In this document: positions 36,737-48,268 of the stretch, one piece after another
Numbering within the stretch: the first letter of the stretch is position 1
Layout of the letters: each line of letters starts with the position of its first letter
Source: Sphingomonas sp. 7/4-4
GTDB taxonomy: Bacteria > Pseudomonadota > Alphaproteobacteria > Sphingomonadales > Sphingomonadaceae
Direction of reading: 5' to 3'
Length of the DNA stretch: 64,000 nt
NCBI RefSeq assembly: GCF_027941955.1
Contig: NZ_CP115960.1
Coordinates: 930,001 to 994,000 of the forward strand
Notes under the pieces: generated by a model
Seen by the model: only the letters and a program-made list of their open reading frames with translations
What the model was told of the DNA's origin: nothing
Database searches by the model: none
Position numbers and translations under genes: made by a program

Positions 36737-38130
36737 TCCGAAACCGCCCCCGGGATATGCATGACCAGTGCATCGGCGATCAGCGCCGGTCCCGCAAGCT
36801 GCGCGGCGCGGGCGTGGAGCCAGGTTGCGGCCTCGGCCGGTGCGGCCCCCTTCCCGCCCTGCACGATTTGCGCCGCGAGCAGGCCGGCGAGTACGTCGCC
36901 GGTCCCCGCGGTGGAGAGCCAGGGCGAGGCGCCGGCTAGGACACGGACGTCCCCTTTCGGCGAAGCGATCACGGTGTCGGCGCCCTTGTGGACGATCGTC
37001 GTGCGAGCTTCCGCGGCGGCGGCGAGCGTGCGATCGAGCTTGCTGCCCTCGCCCGCGAACATCCGGTCGAACTCGCCCGAATGTGGCGTGATCCAGGTCG
37101 GCGCGGCGCGGGTCTCGAGCCAGCGCGACGCGCCGGTGCCGAGCAGGGTCAGCGCATCGCCGTCGAGGACCAGGGGCTTGGGCACGGCGAAGGCGGCGCG
37201 GAGAAAGGCCTCGGCGCGGCGATCGCGGCCGAGACCGGGGCCGAGCACGACGGCGTCGATACGGTCCCAGCCGAGGAATTCGGTCAGATCCTCGGCGCTG
37301 CGCACTTCGCGGCGGACGAGCGCATCGGGGCCGTCGCCCCAGGGGCGATCGCCGGCGAGCACGACATAGCCCGCCCCGCCGGCCATCGCGGCGCGGGCGG
37401 CGAGGCGCGCGGCACCGGGCATCGCGCCCTCGATCACCGCCACGAGGCCGCGGCTATATTTGTGGCTATGTGCGCCCGGGGCCTCGAGCCGGGGCCGCGA
37501 AACGGTGCGGCAGCGCGTGTCCACCGGGATATCCAGATCGGCGAGCAGCACCTTGCCGCAGCGCTCGAGCCCGGCATCGAGAACGTGGGCCGGCTTGAGC
37601 GCGCCGAGCGCCAGCGTGACGTCAATGCCCCTGGGAGCGCCGAGATCGGCACCCGTGTCGGTATCGAGTCCCGAAGGCAAGTCGATCGACAGCGTGAACT
37701 CGGCCTGTTTGCACAGATCGGCGAACACCGCAGCGAGGCCGCGTTCGAGCGGGCGCGTCATGCCGGTGCCGAACAGCCCGTCGACCAGCACCGGGCTCGG
37801 GCGCGCGGCGTAGAGCGCGCTGGTGGACCCGTGCCACAATGCCTGCATGCGCTCGGCGGCACCCGATGCGGGCGCGCCGGTGGCGACGAGATTGACGTCA
37901 TGGCCCTCGGCCTTGAGCAGCCGCGCAGCGACATAGGCGTCGCCGCCATTGTTGCCGGGACCGGCGAGGATCAGGATCGGACGGCCCATCGCAAAGCGCG
38001 CAGCTTCGCGGGCGACTGCCGCCCCTGCCTGCTCCATCAGCGTGTCCTGCGCGACGCCGCTGGCGAACAGGGCCTGCTCGGCGGCGCGCATCTCGGCGGC
38101 GGTGACGATCGGGGCGCCCGAGGGAATCAT
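36727..38130 (-). CDS. nnr: Bifunctional NAD(P)H-hydrate repair enzyme
   Basis: A 467-residue fusion that repairs damaged NAD(P)H. The N-terminal epimerase domain (1-205) has ILAGPGNNGGDAYVAARLL and IDLPSGLDTDTG; the C-terminal ADP/ATP-dependent dehydratase (215-460) has VVLGPGLGRD, WITPHSGEFDRMF and STAGTGDVLAGLL. Its start overlaps the upstream lipoprotein stop (38127-38130). Confidence 0.94.
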   Translation of the reverse strand: MIPSGAPIVTAAEMRAAEQALFASGVAQDTLMEQAGAAVAREAARFAMGRPILILAGPGNNGGDAYVAARLLKAEGHDVNLVATGAPASGAAERMQALWHGSTSALYAARPSPVLVDGLFGTGMTRPLERGLAAVFADLCKQAEFTLSIDLPSGLDTDTGADLGAPRGIDVTLALGALKPAHVLDAGLERCGKVLLADLDIPVDTRCRTVSRPRLEAPGAHSHKYSRGLVAVIEGAMPGAARLAARAAMAGGAGYVVLAGDRPWGDGPDALVRREVRSAEDLTEFLGWDRIDAVVLGPGLGRDRRAEAFLRAAFAVPKPLVLDGDALTLLGTGASRWLETRAAPTWITPHSGEFDRMFAGEGSKLDRTLAAAAEARTTIVHKGADTVIASPKGDVRVLAGASPWLSTAGTGDVLAGLLAAQIVQGGKGAAPAEAATWLHARAAQLAGPALIADALVMHIPGAVSECL

Positions 38131-38516
38131 TGCGCCGGTTCGCGGACCGTGGCGGGTAGCCGATAGCGCGCGCCGCCGAGTTCGACTTCGATGCGGTCGG
38201 CGGCGAGCGGCGTCACCTTTGCTGGCTCGGCGCCGTCGGCGGCGATCACGCCGCGGCCGTCGCGCGTGATCTGGAGGCGATGAAAGCCGCCGTCGGGGTG
38301 GCGGAGGGTGAGGATGACGCCGTTAGGGGTTTCGGTGCGGTCCACGGTGCAGACGGGGGCGAACTCGGTGCTGCCGGGGGCGGCGCAGGGGATTTTGGGG
38401 GCTTCGGGTTGGGTTGGTGCGGCGGCGGCCGGGCCGGGTGCGCCCGGATTCGCCGCCGTGGCGGCGTTGTTGGCGGCCTGCTCTCCACATCCCGCAAGAA
38501 ACAACGGCACCAACAA
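38127..38516 (-). CDS. Small lipoprotein of unknown function
   Basis: From TTG 38516 the protein begins MLVPLFLAGCGEQAAN: a very short lipoprotein signal with lipobox LAGC, then an Ala/Pro-rich linker and a compact domain with two Cys (IPCAAPGS, APVCTVDR) followed by GVILTLRHPDGGFHRLQIT. No family is recognised. The frame is open upstream to an ATG at 38666, but that path reads through a palindromic repeat (38525-38607), so the native start may have been replaced or obscured. It is coupled to nnr by a four-base overlap. Confidence 0.6.
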   Translation of the reverse strand: MLVPLFLAGCGEQAANNAATAANPGAPGPAAAAPTQPEAPKIPCAAPGSTEFAPVCTVDRTETPNGVILTLRHPDGGFHRLQITRDGRGVIAADGAEPAKVTPLAADRIEVELGGARYRLPATVREPAQ

Positions 38517-38524
38517 ATACCACC

Positions 38525-38607
38525 GTTCGCCCTGAGCTTGTCGAAGGGCGACTTTGCCGGCCGGTGGGCGCAACAACGACCGGCGCTTCGACAAGCTCAG
38601 CGCGAAC
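38525..38607. repeat. GAGCTTGTCGAAG-type palindromic repeat
   Basis: Arms gttcgccctgagcttgtcga and its near-complement ending cagcgcgaac enclose about 30 bases. The core TGAGCTTGTCGAAG is a dispersed palindrome known from sphingomonad genomes. It lies between ilvD and a lipoprotein gene and abuts the latter's signal-peptide codons; on the minus strand it is free of stops in that gene's frame. Confidence 0.7.
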
Positions 38608-38646
38608 GAAAATTTGAAGAGCGCGCCAAAGGTTCGGGTGGAAGCG

Positions 38647-40370
<1,724 letters not shown>

Positions 40371-40381
40371 GGCGCGCAAGC

Positions 40382-41116
40382 CTATGTCGCGGGAGGGGCA
40401 TTTGGCGCAAGACTATTGCGCAAAGAATTTGCCAGCCCGGCTAAAGTCTGGCTCCATCGCTCGATCCCGGCGGCATCGCGGATCAGATCGTTGCGGACTT
40501 CGATCGCGATCGAGGGAATGCCGTTTGCCTCGGCGTGGCGATTGAGCGTCGCGTTGAGCAGGCGGCCCGAATAGGGCTCGTTATCGCCGGTGACGAGGCC
40601 TGCGGCGCGGAAGAACTCGATCGCCGGACGCGCGGCGCGGGCGTCGCGATTGTAGAGTATGCCGACCTGCCAGGGGCGATCGGTGCCGCCATGTTCGAGG
40701 CATGGCGTGAAGCTGTGGATCGAGAGGATCAATTTCGGCCGCTGCGCACGGATACGGCGCGCGAGAAGGCGGTGGTACGGCGCGTGAAAGCGGGCGATCC
40801 GCGCGGCGCGATCGACGGTATCGTTGCCGGGGATCAGATGGCCGTCGCTGCGATGGGGGATCAGGCTGACATGGTCCGGCTCGCGGTGGAGGTCGATCAC
40901 CAGCCGCGAGACGGTGGCGAGGATCGCAGGACACTCGAGCCGCGCGGCGAGGCTGCGGGTGAGCGGGCCGGCGCCGATATCGACGGCGATGTGGAGATCG
41001 AGCAGCTCGGGGGCGATGCCGAGATCCACATCGGGCGGCACTGCATTTGAGGCGTGATCGCAGAGCAGCAGGATATTCTGCTGTTTTCCTTCGATGATAT
41101 CGGGGACTTCGCTCAT
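40382..41116 (-). CDS. N-formylglutamate amidohydrolase family protein
   Basis: A 244-residue PF05013 protein: ILLLCDHASNAVP, VIDLHREPDHVSLIP and ILSIHSFTP bear the likely metal-binding Asp, His and Glu, and SIAIEVRNDLI closes the core. In histidine degradation the enzyme frees glutamate from N-formylglutamate, but no hut genes are near. It lies 11 bases before ilvD and its ATG overlaps the enoyl-CoA hydratase stop, so it seems part of a mixed operon. Confidence 0.88.
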   Translation of the reverse strand: MSEVPDIIEGKQQNILLLCDHASNAVPPDVDLGIAPELLDLHIAVDIGAGPLTRSLAARLECPAILATVSRLVIDLHREPDHVSLIPHRSDGHLIPGNDTVDRAARIARFHAPYHRLLARRIRAQRPKLILSIHSFTPCLEHGGTDRPWQVGILYNRDARAARPAIEFFRAAGLVTGDNEPYSGRLLNATLNRHAEANGIPSIAIEVRNDLIRDAAGIERWSQTLAGLANSLRNSLAPNAPPAT

Positions 41117-41841
41117 TGGTAGAGCGGCTTCCGCCGTTCGCGGAACGCAGTGAGGCCCTCGGCGAATTCGGCGCCGCCGAACGTGTCGTCGAAGGCCTGA
41201 TCGAGTCCCTCGCCACCGCGTAGCGTGCGCTTGAGCAGGCGCACCGCCTGCGGCGCGTTGCCGGCGATCGCAGCGGCGAGCGCGGCCGCGGTTTCATCGG
41301 CTTTCTTCGACCGTAATTCGACCAGCCCGATGCGCTTGGCCTCGTCCGGGACGAGCCGGTCGCCGGTGAACAGCATCAGCGAGGCCATGCCCTGCCCCAC
41401 CTTCGCCACCAGCCGGGCGACATCTTCCTGCGGATAGCCCAAGCCGAGCCGCGCGGGCGTGGTGGCGAACTCGGCATGGTTGCCGGCGATGCGGATATCG
41501 GCGGCGAGGATCAGCGCGACCGCCGCGCCGAAACAACCGCCGTCGATCGCGGCAATGACCGGCATGGGAAGCGCCGCGACTGCCTCGATCGCGTCGCGCA
41601 TCGCGGTGCGGAAGATCGGGCGTAGCGCCGGATCTTTCTGCAGCGTCTCGAACTCGCGGACATCGGCGCCGGCGGAGAAGATGCCGGGGACGTCGGACTT
41701 GAGGATCACGGCACGGGCATCGCCGACATCGCGCGTGGCAGCGGCGAGCGCCTGCCATGCGGCAATGGGGAGCGCATTCTTCGCTTCGGGGCGGGCCAGC
41801 GCGATGGTCGCGACCGGGCCTTCGCGGGTGAGGTGGATCAT
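41113..41841 (-). CDS. Enoyl-CoA hydratase/isomerase family protein
   Basis: A 242-residue crotonase. MIHLTREGPVATIALARPEA at 41841 is the typical start; the longer frame to 41901 lacks family resemblance. FSAGADVREFE and AIDGGCFGAAVALILAADIR form the oxyanion-hole regions. The Glu of the usual second catalytic site lies in PARLGLGYPQED, where the motif is less standard. Exact acyl-CoA substrate unknown. Confidence 0.9.
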   Translation of the reverse strand: MIHLTREGPVATIALARPEAKNALPIAAWQALAAATRDVGDARAVILKSDVPGIFSAGADVREFETLQKDPALRPIFRTAMRDAIEAVAALPMPVIAAIDGGCFGAAVALILAADIRIAGNHAEFATTPARLGLGYPQEDVARLVAKVGQGMASLMLFTGDRLVPDEAKRIGLVELRSKKADETAAALAAAIAGNAPQAVRLLKRTLRGGEGLDQAFDDTFGGAEFAEGLTAFRERRKPLYQ

Positions 41842-41921
41842 GTCCGCGCTCTGCCCGATCGGGCCGCGCCTGTCACGCCGGTGGGTTGCGGCGCCGGGCA
41901 TTGCCCGATAGCCCGCCGCGC

Positions 41922-42638
41922 ATGACCCGCATCGTCGGCCATGTCGCGGCGCTCAACCGCTTTCCCGTCAAGTCGATGGCGGGCGAGAAGCTGGCGGTCG
42001 CCGAGATCGACTGGCAGGGCATCGAAGGCGACCGACAATATGCCTTTCTTCGGAAGGCCAACGGCACGCGGTTTCCCTGGCTGACCGCCCGCGAAGTGCC
42101 GGCGATGGTGCTGCACCGCGCCAGCTTCGCCGATCCGGGGGCACCCAAGACCTCCGCAGTGCTGGTCGAAACGCCCGACGGCGCGGCGGTGTCGCTCCAC
42201 GATCCGCTGCTCCACGCGCATCTTGAGACTGCCGCGGGCGAGCCGATCGGGCTGGTCCAGGTCGCGCGCGGCATCTATGATTCGATGCCGATCTCGATCG
42301 TGACGACCGCGAGTCACGCGAGCGTTGAGGCGGTCCATGGCTGCGCACTCGACCCGCGGCGGTTTCGCGCGAACGTGGTGATCGAAAGCGAATTGCCGGT
42401 GAACGAATGGCAAGGGCTGCGGCTCGCCTTCGGCAACGAGGCGGACGGCGCGATAGTGCAGATGGCCGATCCGATCCCGCGCTGCGTGCTGATCACGATC
42501 GATCCCGATACCGCCGCGAAGGATGTCCGTGTACTGCGGACGGTCGCGCAGCAGTTCGGCAATGCATACGGCGTCTATGCGACGCCGGCGCGTCCGGGGC
42601 TGATCAGTGTGGGGGATCCGGTGCAGGTGGTGGACTGA
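41922..42638 (+). CDS. MOSC domain-containing protein
   Basis: A 238-residue MOSC protein with an N-terminal beta-barrel (GHVAALNRFPVKSMAGEKL, GDRQYAFLRKANG). VHGCALDPRRFRANVVIES is the MOSC signature around the molybdenum-cofactor sulfur site; the conserved Cys may be replaced in position by the later IPRCVLITIDPDT. Start ATG 41922 is preferred over the upstream ATG 41886. Such proteins bind or transfer sulfur to molybdenum cofactor. Confidence 0.88.
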   Translation: MTRIVGHVAALNRFPVKSMAGEKLAVAEIDWQGIEGDRQYAFLRKANGTRFPWLTAREVPAMVLHRASFADPGAPKTSAVLVETPDGAAVSLHDPLLHAHLETAAGEPIGLVQVARGIYDSMPISIVTTASHASVEAVHGCALDPRRFRANVVIESELPVNEWQGLRLAFGNEADGAIVQMADPIPRCVLITIDPDTAAKDVRVLRTVAQQFGNAYGVYATPARPGLISVGDPVQVVD

Positions 42639-42666
42639 CGTCGGCTTCCGCCCCACTAGCAGACGT

Positions 42667-42982
42667 TCAGCCTTCCTCACCGAATACGGATGGTTCTAGC
42701 TCCATGGTCGCGCCTGCCATGCGATCTTTGGCACACCGCGCGTGAATGTAGATGTTCTGGAAGGGATCATCTTTCCCGCGCTTGCCCTCTGCCCAGCGCC
42801 AAAGACTCTCGACGCTAACCAGCAGTGCGCCTCTGTCATCGCGGTCGATACCCTCACCGCAGAACCAGCATTGAAAATCGAGCATGTCCGGATGGTGCGA
42901 GAGATCGCCATCGGACGCAAGGTCCGCTTCCCACCCATTTGCAGACGTGCTTGCAATGTAGGATTTCGTCTGACAGCCTCAC
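42667..42982 (-). CDS. Small Cys-rich (zinc-ribbon-like) protein, probably frameshifted near its start
   Basis: The secure part (ATG 42885, 72 residues) reads MLDFQCWFCGEGIDRDD, SVESLWRWAEG and IYIHARCAKDRM: a CxxC pair and a later HARC, suggesting a metal site. The coding frame continues upstream without a start: ASTSANGWEADLASDGDLSH precedes it. Removing one T at 42962-42968 (GATTTCG for GATTCG) links this to a GTG at 42982, giving 105 codons, 104 residues. Function unknown; toxin-antitoxin immunity or regulatory roles are possible but unsupported. Confidence 0.5.
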
Positions 42983-43177
42983 TTAGCTCTTTGACATCGT
43001 AACGCCCCTCTCATCGCTGCTCGTGCGAAAGCAGGAGTATAATGCTGCTTGGCCCACATCATCCTGGATCTCCTGCGCAGGAACACGGCCCGCCAGAACG
43101 ATGCAGTCAGTGTGACCTTAGTGTGACTTTCGCGGCCAACCACCCAATAGCCGATATTCCATCGGCATCCGCGATCC

Positions 43178-43531
43178 TCAGTCCAGCCCGTTGAGCGCCT
43201 TTTCCACGCCGTCCATCGTGAAGGGCTTGGAGAGGATCGGGCGGTCGCGCCAGACCTCCGGGATGGTGTCGCCTGCCCCGCCGGTGGCAAGGATGAAGGG
43301 GATGTCGAGTTCGGCGAGACGGGCCGCGACCGGCCAGCTCTGCTCGCCGCCGCGCAAATTGACGTCGAGGATAGCCGCTTCGACTCCGCCCGCGTCGATC
43401 CGCGCCAGTGCGCTCTCGACATCGTCGGCGGTGCCCGCGGCTTCACGTTCGAGGGCATCGAGGAAATCCTCGAGCATCATCGCGATCAAGGGTTCGTCTT
43501 CGACGATCAGGACACGGCGGGGAGCGGGCAT
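43178..43531 (-). CDS. Single-domain response regulator (SdrG/FAT-GUY-like)
   Basis: A 117-residue receiver: VLIVEDEPLIAMMLEDFL with the acidic pair, Asp in AAILDVNLRG as phosphoacceptor, and LSKPF. IPFILATGGAG resembles the PFxFATGY box that marks a family of alphaproteobacterial single-domain regulators linked to the general stress response. It has no output domain and lies 39 bases after cckA on the same strand, so CckA or a stress kinase could be its partner. Confidence 0.87.
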   Translation of the reverse strand: MPAPRRVLIVEDEPLIAMMLEDFLDALEREAAGTADDVESALARIDAGGVEAAILDVNLRGGEQSWPVAARLAELDIPFILATGGAGDTIPEVWRDRPILSKPFTMDGVEKALNGLD

Positions 43532-43570
43532 ATCCGGGCCTTTGCAGGAAATTTCCGCGTCGCCAAGAGA

Positions 43571-45953
43571 TTATTTCGTAGCGAGAACGTCGCGTGCCGC
43601 TTCGGCAAGCTGTTGAACCGAAAAGGGTTTGGGGAGGAAAGCGACGTTGCCGAGGTCGATCGACTTGCGAAGCTGCTCCTCGGCATAGCCCGACATGAAC
43701 AGGATCGGCAGGTCCGGATATTTGGCCCGGATGCGGCGCGCCATGGTGGGCCCGTCCATCGAGGGCATGACGACGTCGCTGATCAACAGATCGGGCTTGC
43801 CCATGCCTTCCAGCGTCTCGAGCGCGACTTCGCCATTCTCGGCGGCGACGACGGTGTAACCCTGTCGCGTGAGCGCGCGTTCGGCGACGGCGCGGACCAT
43901 GTCCTCGTCCTCGACCAGCAGGATGGTGCCCGAACCCCATAGATCGATCTGGCGCGGCTTGACCGGCGCCTTGGCGACCACAGCCTCGGGTGCGGAATGG
44001 ACCGGCAGGTAGACAGTAAACTCGGCGCCGCCGCCGGGGACATTGTCGGCGAAGATGAACCCGCCCGATTGCTTGATGATGCCGTAGACGGTCGACAGGC
44101 CGAGCCCGGTCCCCTTCCCCACTTCCTTGGTGGTGAAGAACGGCTCCCAGATCTTGCCGAGGATGTCGGGCGGGATGCCGGTCCCCGTGTCGGTGATGCG
44201 CAACGCGGTATAGTCACCGACGGGAAGCACGTCGTCGTCCATCTGACGGACTTCCGCCGCGGCGACGCTGGCCGTGGCGATGGTGAGCGTGCCGCCGCCA
44301 TTGGGATTGGCGCTCAGCATCGCATCGCGGGCGTTGACCGCGAGATTGACCACCACCTGCTCGAGCTGGCCCGGATCGGCGCGGACGGGACCGAGATTGC
44401 GGCCGTGCTTGACCTCGAGCCGGACGGTTTCGCCGAGCAGACGCTTGAGCAGGTTCGAGACCTCGGAGATGACGTCCGGTAGTTGGAGGACCTGCGGCCG
44501 CAGCGTCTGCTGGCGCGAGAAGGCGAGCAATTGGCGGGTCAGCGAGGCGGCGCGGTTCGAATTGGCGCGGATCTGCTGGATGTCGTCATAATCGCTGTCG
44601 CCGGGCGAATGGCGCATCAGCATCAGATCGCAATGCCCGATGATCGCGGTCAGGATGTTGTTGAAATCGTGCGCGACGCCGCCGGCGAGCTGGCCGACCG
44701 CCTGCATCTTGGTGGCCTGGGCGATCTGGCGCTTGAGCTTGCCCTCCTCGCCCGAGATCCTTGAGGCTGATCAGCACCGCGGCATCGCCGAGCCCGCGCG
44801 CACCGGCGATGGTGAGCGCGACCGGCTCCTCGGGCGCGTCGACGAAGCGGACCGTCATCTCGACCGACTGGGCAGCGCCACCGGCGAAACGGCGGACGGC
44901 ATCGGCGAGCGCGGCCTTGTCCTCGCGCACGACGAGATCGATCGGATAGAGCGGCGGGGCGGCGGCGTTGATCCGCGCGGCGCGGACGAACGCGTCGTTC
45001 ATGCTGACGAAGCGGCCGTCGCGATCGACCAGAGCCAGCCCCGAGGGCAGCATCGCGATCAGCGAACGGACATGCGCCGAGGCGCTCGCGCCGATCGCAG
45101 GCGACGGCAGGTTGAGATTCTCCTCGTCGAGCAAGGCGACGAGCATCGGCGAATCCTCGCCGTCGAGGAACGGTATCTGGAGGACCCGAAGCGGCGTGCC
45201 GTCCATCCCCTCGCGCTCGAAGCGGACCAGCCCCATCGAGATCGGTGATTAAAAAGCGCGTGAAGTCGCGGCCCTCGGCGGGCGCGTCGGGGAGCCCATC
45301 GCCCGCGCCTTGAACACGCGATTGGCAGCGCGGACGCGGCCCTCGGGCGTGACCATCACCGTCATGATGCCTGCGGCGGCGAGCCGCTCGCCGGTATGGC
45401 CATGGATCAGCGCCTCGACCTGCACCGCGAGATCGAGCGCCTGGATGCCGACGAAGCGCCAGACGAGGGATTCGTCGCCGACGCGGGAGACGCGCGCGGA
45501 GACGGGCGCGCCGAACACATGGACATTCTCGACCTGCGCTTCGCCGTCGCGCCACGCGCCGCGCGCGGCGATGCCGAGATCGTCGATCGCGGCATCGCTG
45601 ACCGGCAAATTGGGCGGCGTCGGCCAGCCGGCGAAGAGGATCTCGTAGCGCGCATTGGCGCAGACCAGCCGGCCGGCACGATCGGTGACCGCCAGCGCAT
45701 CGTCGGAGGCGGCGGCGAGGCTCTGGGCCACCGCCCAGTCGACATGCGTCTCGGCGACATCTTCGCTGTGGAGCAGCCTGCGCGCGCCGAGAAGCACGCC
45801 GGCCGCGAGTATGCCCGCAGCTGCGAAGCCGAGCGCGACCGCGCGATCGTTGAGCGTCAGCAGGATGAGCGCAGCGGCGACGAAGCCGGCGACCACCGAC
45901 GCCATCAGCGGCAGAAATCTCCGGGAGTGCGCAGGATTGGGCAGCGTGGCCAT
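43571..45953 (-). CDS. cckA: CckA-type hybrid sensor histidine kinase, three frame breaks as read
   Basis: From ATG 45953: two membrane helices ([37 protein letters not shown]), PAS-like sensor regions, H-box [20 protein letters not shown], ATPase boxes ([21 protein letters not shown]) and a C-terminal receiver ([27 protein letters not shown]). The frame breaks once by a lost base at 45295-45297 and twice by an extra base at 45237-45243 and 44753-44759 (CGAGATC for CGAATC). Restored: 794 codons, 793 residues. CckA heads the CckA-ChpT-CtrA phosphorelay that controls the cell cycle. Confidence 0.9.
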
Positions 45954-45995
45954 GACGCTACCGATGTTCGGTACGCAGGCGCGGGTCAAGCCTTA

Positions 45996-46125
45996 CTCCC
46001 TCTCCCATTGGGAGAGGGAGGGAGCCGCGAAGCGGCGGAAGGGTGAGGGTCATATCGCCGCCCTCACCCTTCCCACTCGCTCCGCGAGCAGGCCCCTTCC
46101 CTCTCCCACACGGGGAGAGGGAGCC
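45996..46125. repeat. Compound palindromic repeat (CCCTCTCCC type)
   Basis: A 130-base run of nested inverted repeats: ctccctctcccattgggaga, then ccgcgaagcgg, gaagggtgagggt against ccctcacccttc, and a closing ctctcccacacggggagag. It fills the space between the M13 peptidase stop and the cckA start. Its make-up (short hairpins joined by complementary blocks) is like 29189-29312 and 49406-49536. Confidence 0.7.
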
Positions 46126-46131
46126 TTGATA

Positions 46132-48225
46132 TTACCAGATCCGGACGCGCTGCTCGGGCGTCAGGAACAACTTGTTGCCCGATGCCGGCGCGAAAGCCGA
46201 GTACCAGGGATCGAGATTGCGCACGACCCAGGTGCGCTGCTGCGACGGGCTGTGCGGATCGGTGAGCAGGCGCTGGCGCAGATTGGCCTCGCGATAGTTG
46301 CGGCGCCAGACCTGCGCCCAGCCGAGATAGAAGCGCTGATCGCCCGAAGTGCCATCGAGCACCGGCGCGCTTTCGCCGTTCAGCGAATGCTTGTAAGCGT
46401 CGTATGCGACGGTGAGACCCGCCAGATCGGCGACATTCTCGCCGAGCGTGAGCGCACCCTTTACGTGCATCCCCGGCAGCGGCTCATATTGATCATATTG
46501 CGCGACCAGCGCGTCGGTGCGCTTCTTGAATGCCGCGACGTCGGCCGGAGTCCACCAATCGGTGAGGCGGCCCTCGGCGTTGTACTTGGCACCCTGGTCG
46601 TCGAAATGGTGGCTCAGCTCATGGCCGATCACCGCACCGATGCCGCCGTAATTGATCGCGGGATCGGCGTTCGGATCGAAGAAGGGCGGCTGGAGGATGG
46701 CTGCCGGGAAGACGATCTCGACCATGCCGAAATTGGCATAGGCGTTCACTTCCATCGGAGTCATGCCCCATTCCCAGCGCCGGATCGGCTGGCCGAGCTT
46801 CGAGATCTGATCCTCATGCGCCCAGTTGTTGGCGCGGACATTGTTTCCGAACGCGTCGCCGGCGACGATCTGCAGGTTCGAATAATCGTGCCACTGATCG
46901 GGATAGCCGATCTTGGGCGTGAAAGCGGCGAGCTTGGCGTGCGCCTTTATCTTGGTCTCGGGCGCCATCCAGTCGAGCTGATCGATGCGGCGATCCATCG
47001 CGGCGATGACGTTCTTGACCAGATCGTCGGCCGCAGCCTTGGTCGCGGGCGGGAAATATTTGGCGACATAGGCCTTACTGACTTCGTCCGACACCGCGCC
47101 GGTGGTGAACTCGACCGCGCGCTTCCAGCGGACCTGCTGCTCGGGCGTGCCCGAGAGCGTGGTGCCGTAGAATGCGAACTGTTCCTTGTCGAAGGCCGAG
47201 GGGAGCACGTCGGCGAAATTGTCGAGGCTGCGGACGAGGAGCTGGTCCTTGAGCACCGCGACCGGCGTCGCCTGGACGAGCTTCGCGATCCCGGTCACCG
47301 CGCTCGGCTGGGCGACGATCACGTTGGTTACCGGTGCACCGATGCCCGCGAAATAGCCCTTGAAGTCGAAGCCCGGCGCCTTTCGCGGGAGATCGGCGAC
47401 CGTCATCATGTTGTAGGTCTTGTTCGCGTCGCGGCTCTCGATGCGCGTCCAGTGCGCCTGCGCGATCCTGGTCTCGAAGGCGACGATCGCCTTGGCCCGG
47501 GCCGCGGCATTGGGTTCGCCGGCGAGAGTCAGGACGTTGGTCAGGTGCTTCTCGTACGCCGTCTTGGTTTCGACGAGCTTGGCGTCCTTCGACAAATAAT
47601 AATCGCGATCGGGCATGCCGAGGCCGCCCTGCGACAGGTTGAGTGCATAGGCTTCGGGGTTCTTGTCGTCCTGGCCGACATAGCTGCCGAACAGGCCGCC
47701 CACGCCATTGCGGTCGGCCTGCGCATAGAGCGCGGCGAGGCCGGATTTGGCCTTCACGGCCTTGATCTGGTCGAGCCATGGCTGGATCGGGGCGAGGCCC
47801 TTGGCGTCGATCGCGGCGGTATCGAGATAGGTCGCGTAGGTGGTGCCGATCTTCGAGTTCGGATCATTCTTCGCAGCCTCGAGGATCTCCTGCGTGCGCT
47901 GCTTCGACAGATCGTCGATGACGTTGAATGCGCCGTAATTCGACTTGTCCGCCGGGATCGGCGTGGTCCGCGCCCAGATGCCGTTGGCGAAGCCATAGAA
48001 ATCGTCACCCGGCGCAATCGACTTGTCCATGCCGGCTTCGTCGAAACCGTAATTGCCGAGTTGCGGGCGCGGCGCAGTGGCCGGGGCGACCGGGCCGACC
48101 GAAGCCTGCGCGACAGTTGCAGTCTGGGCGGCGACAGCCTCGGGCGGCGGGGTTTCACCGCGCGTGCAGCCGGCGAGCAACGCGGGCGCGGCAAGGAAGG
48201 TGGTGGCGAGAAGCGAGAGACGCAT
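46132..48225 (-). CDS. M13-family (neprilysin-like) metallopeptidase, lipoprotein
   Basis: A 697-residue zinc endopeptidase. MRLSLLATTFLAAPALLAGC at 48225 is a lipoprotein signal with lipobox LAGC. VIGHELSHHFDDQG holds the HExxH zinc site, GENVADLAG the third ligand Glu, and NAYANFGMVEIVFPAAIL the substrate-binding NAY region. It should cut peptides in the periplasm, anchored to a membrane. It lies between DUF2062 and cckA genes on one strand. Confidence 0.94.
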   Translation of the reverse strand: MRLSLLATTFLAAPALLAGCTRGETPPPEAVAAQTATVAQASVGPVAPATAPRPQLGNYGFDEAGMDKSIAPGDDFYGFANGIWARTTPIPADKSNYGAFNVIDDLSKQRTQEILEAAKNDPNSKIGTTYATYLDTAAIDAKGLAPIQPWLDQIKAVKAKSGLAALYAQADRNGVGGLFGSYVGQDDKNPEAYALNLSQGGLGMPDRDYYLSKDAKLVETKTAYEKHLTNVLTLAGEPNAAARAKAIVAFETRIAQAHWTRIESRDANKTYNMMTVADLPRKAPGFDFKGYFAGIGAPVTNVIVAQPSAVTGIAKLVQATPVAVLKDQLLVRSLDNFADVLPSAFDKEQFAFYGTTLSGTPEQQVRWKRAVEFTTGAVSDEVSKAYVAKYFPPATKAAADDLVKNVIAAMDRRIDQLDWMAPETKIKAHAKLAAFTPKIGYPDQWHDYSNLQIVAGDAFGNNVRANNWAHEDQISKLGQPIRRWEWGMTPMEVNAYANFGMVEIVFPAAILQPPFFDPNADPAINYGGIGAVIGHELSHHFDDQGAKYNAEGRLTDWWTPADVAAFKKRTDALVAQYDQYEPLPGMHVKGALTLGENVADLAGLTVAYDAYKHSLNGESAPVLDGTSGDQRFYLGWAQVWRRNYREANLRQRLLTDPHSPSQQRTWVVRNLDPWYSAFAPASGNKLFLTPEQRVRIW

Positions 48226-48268
48226 GGAGGGCCCTTCGAAAAGAGAAAGGCGCTGTCTTAAGCGGCTA

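Noticed and set aside
40382..41116. Histidine-utilisation (hutG) assignment
   Set aside because: The family fits N-formylglutamate amidohydrolase, but no other hut gene is nearby, so the symbol is not given.
45996..46125. CRISPR array
   Set aside because: Repeats are nested palindromes without regular spacers of equal length, and no cas gene is near.
45655..48261. 868-residue plus-strand frame over the M13 peptidase
   Set aside because: Longest frame in the area but antisense to a protein with HExxH and GENVADL motifs; composition is that of a shadow.
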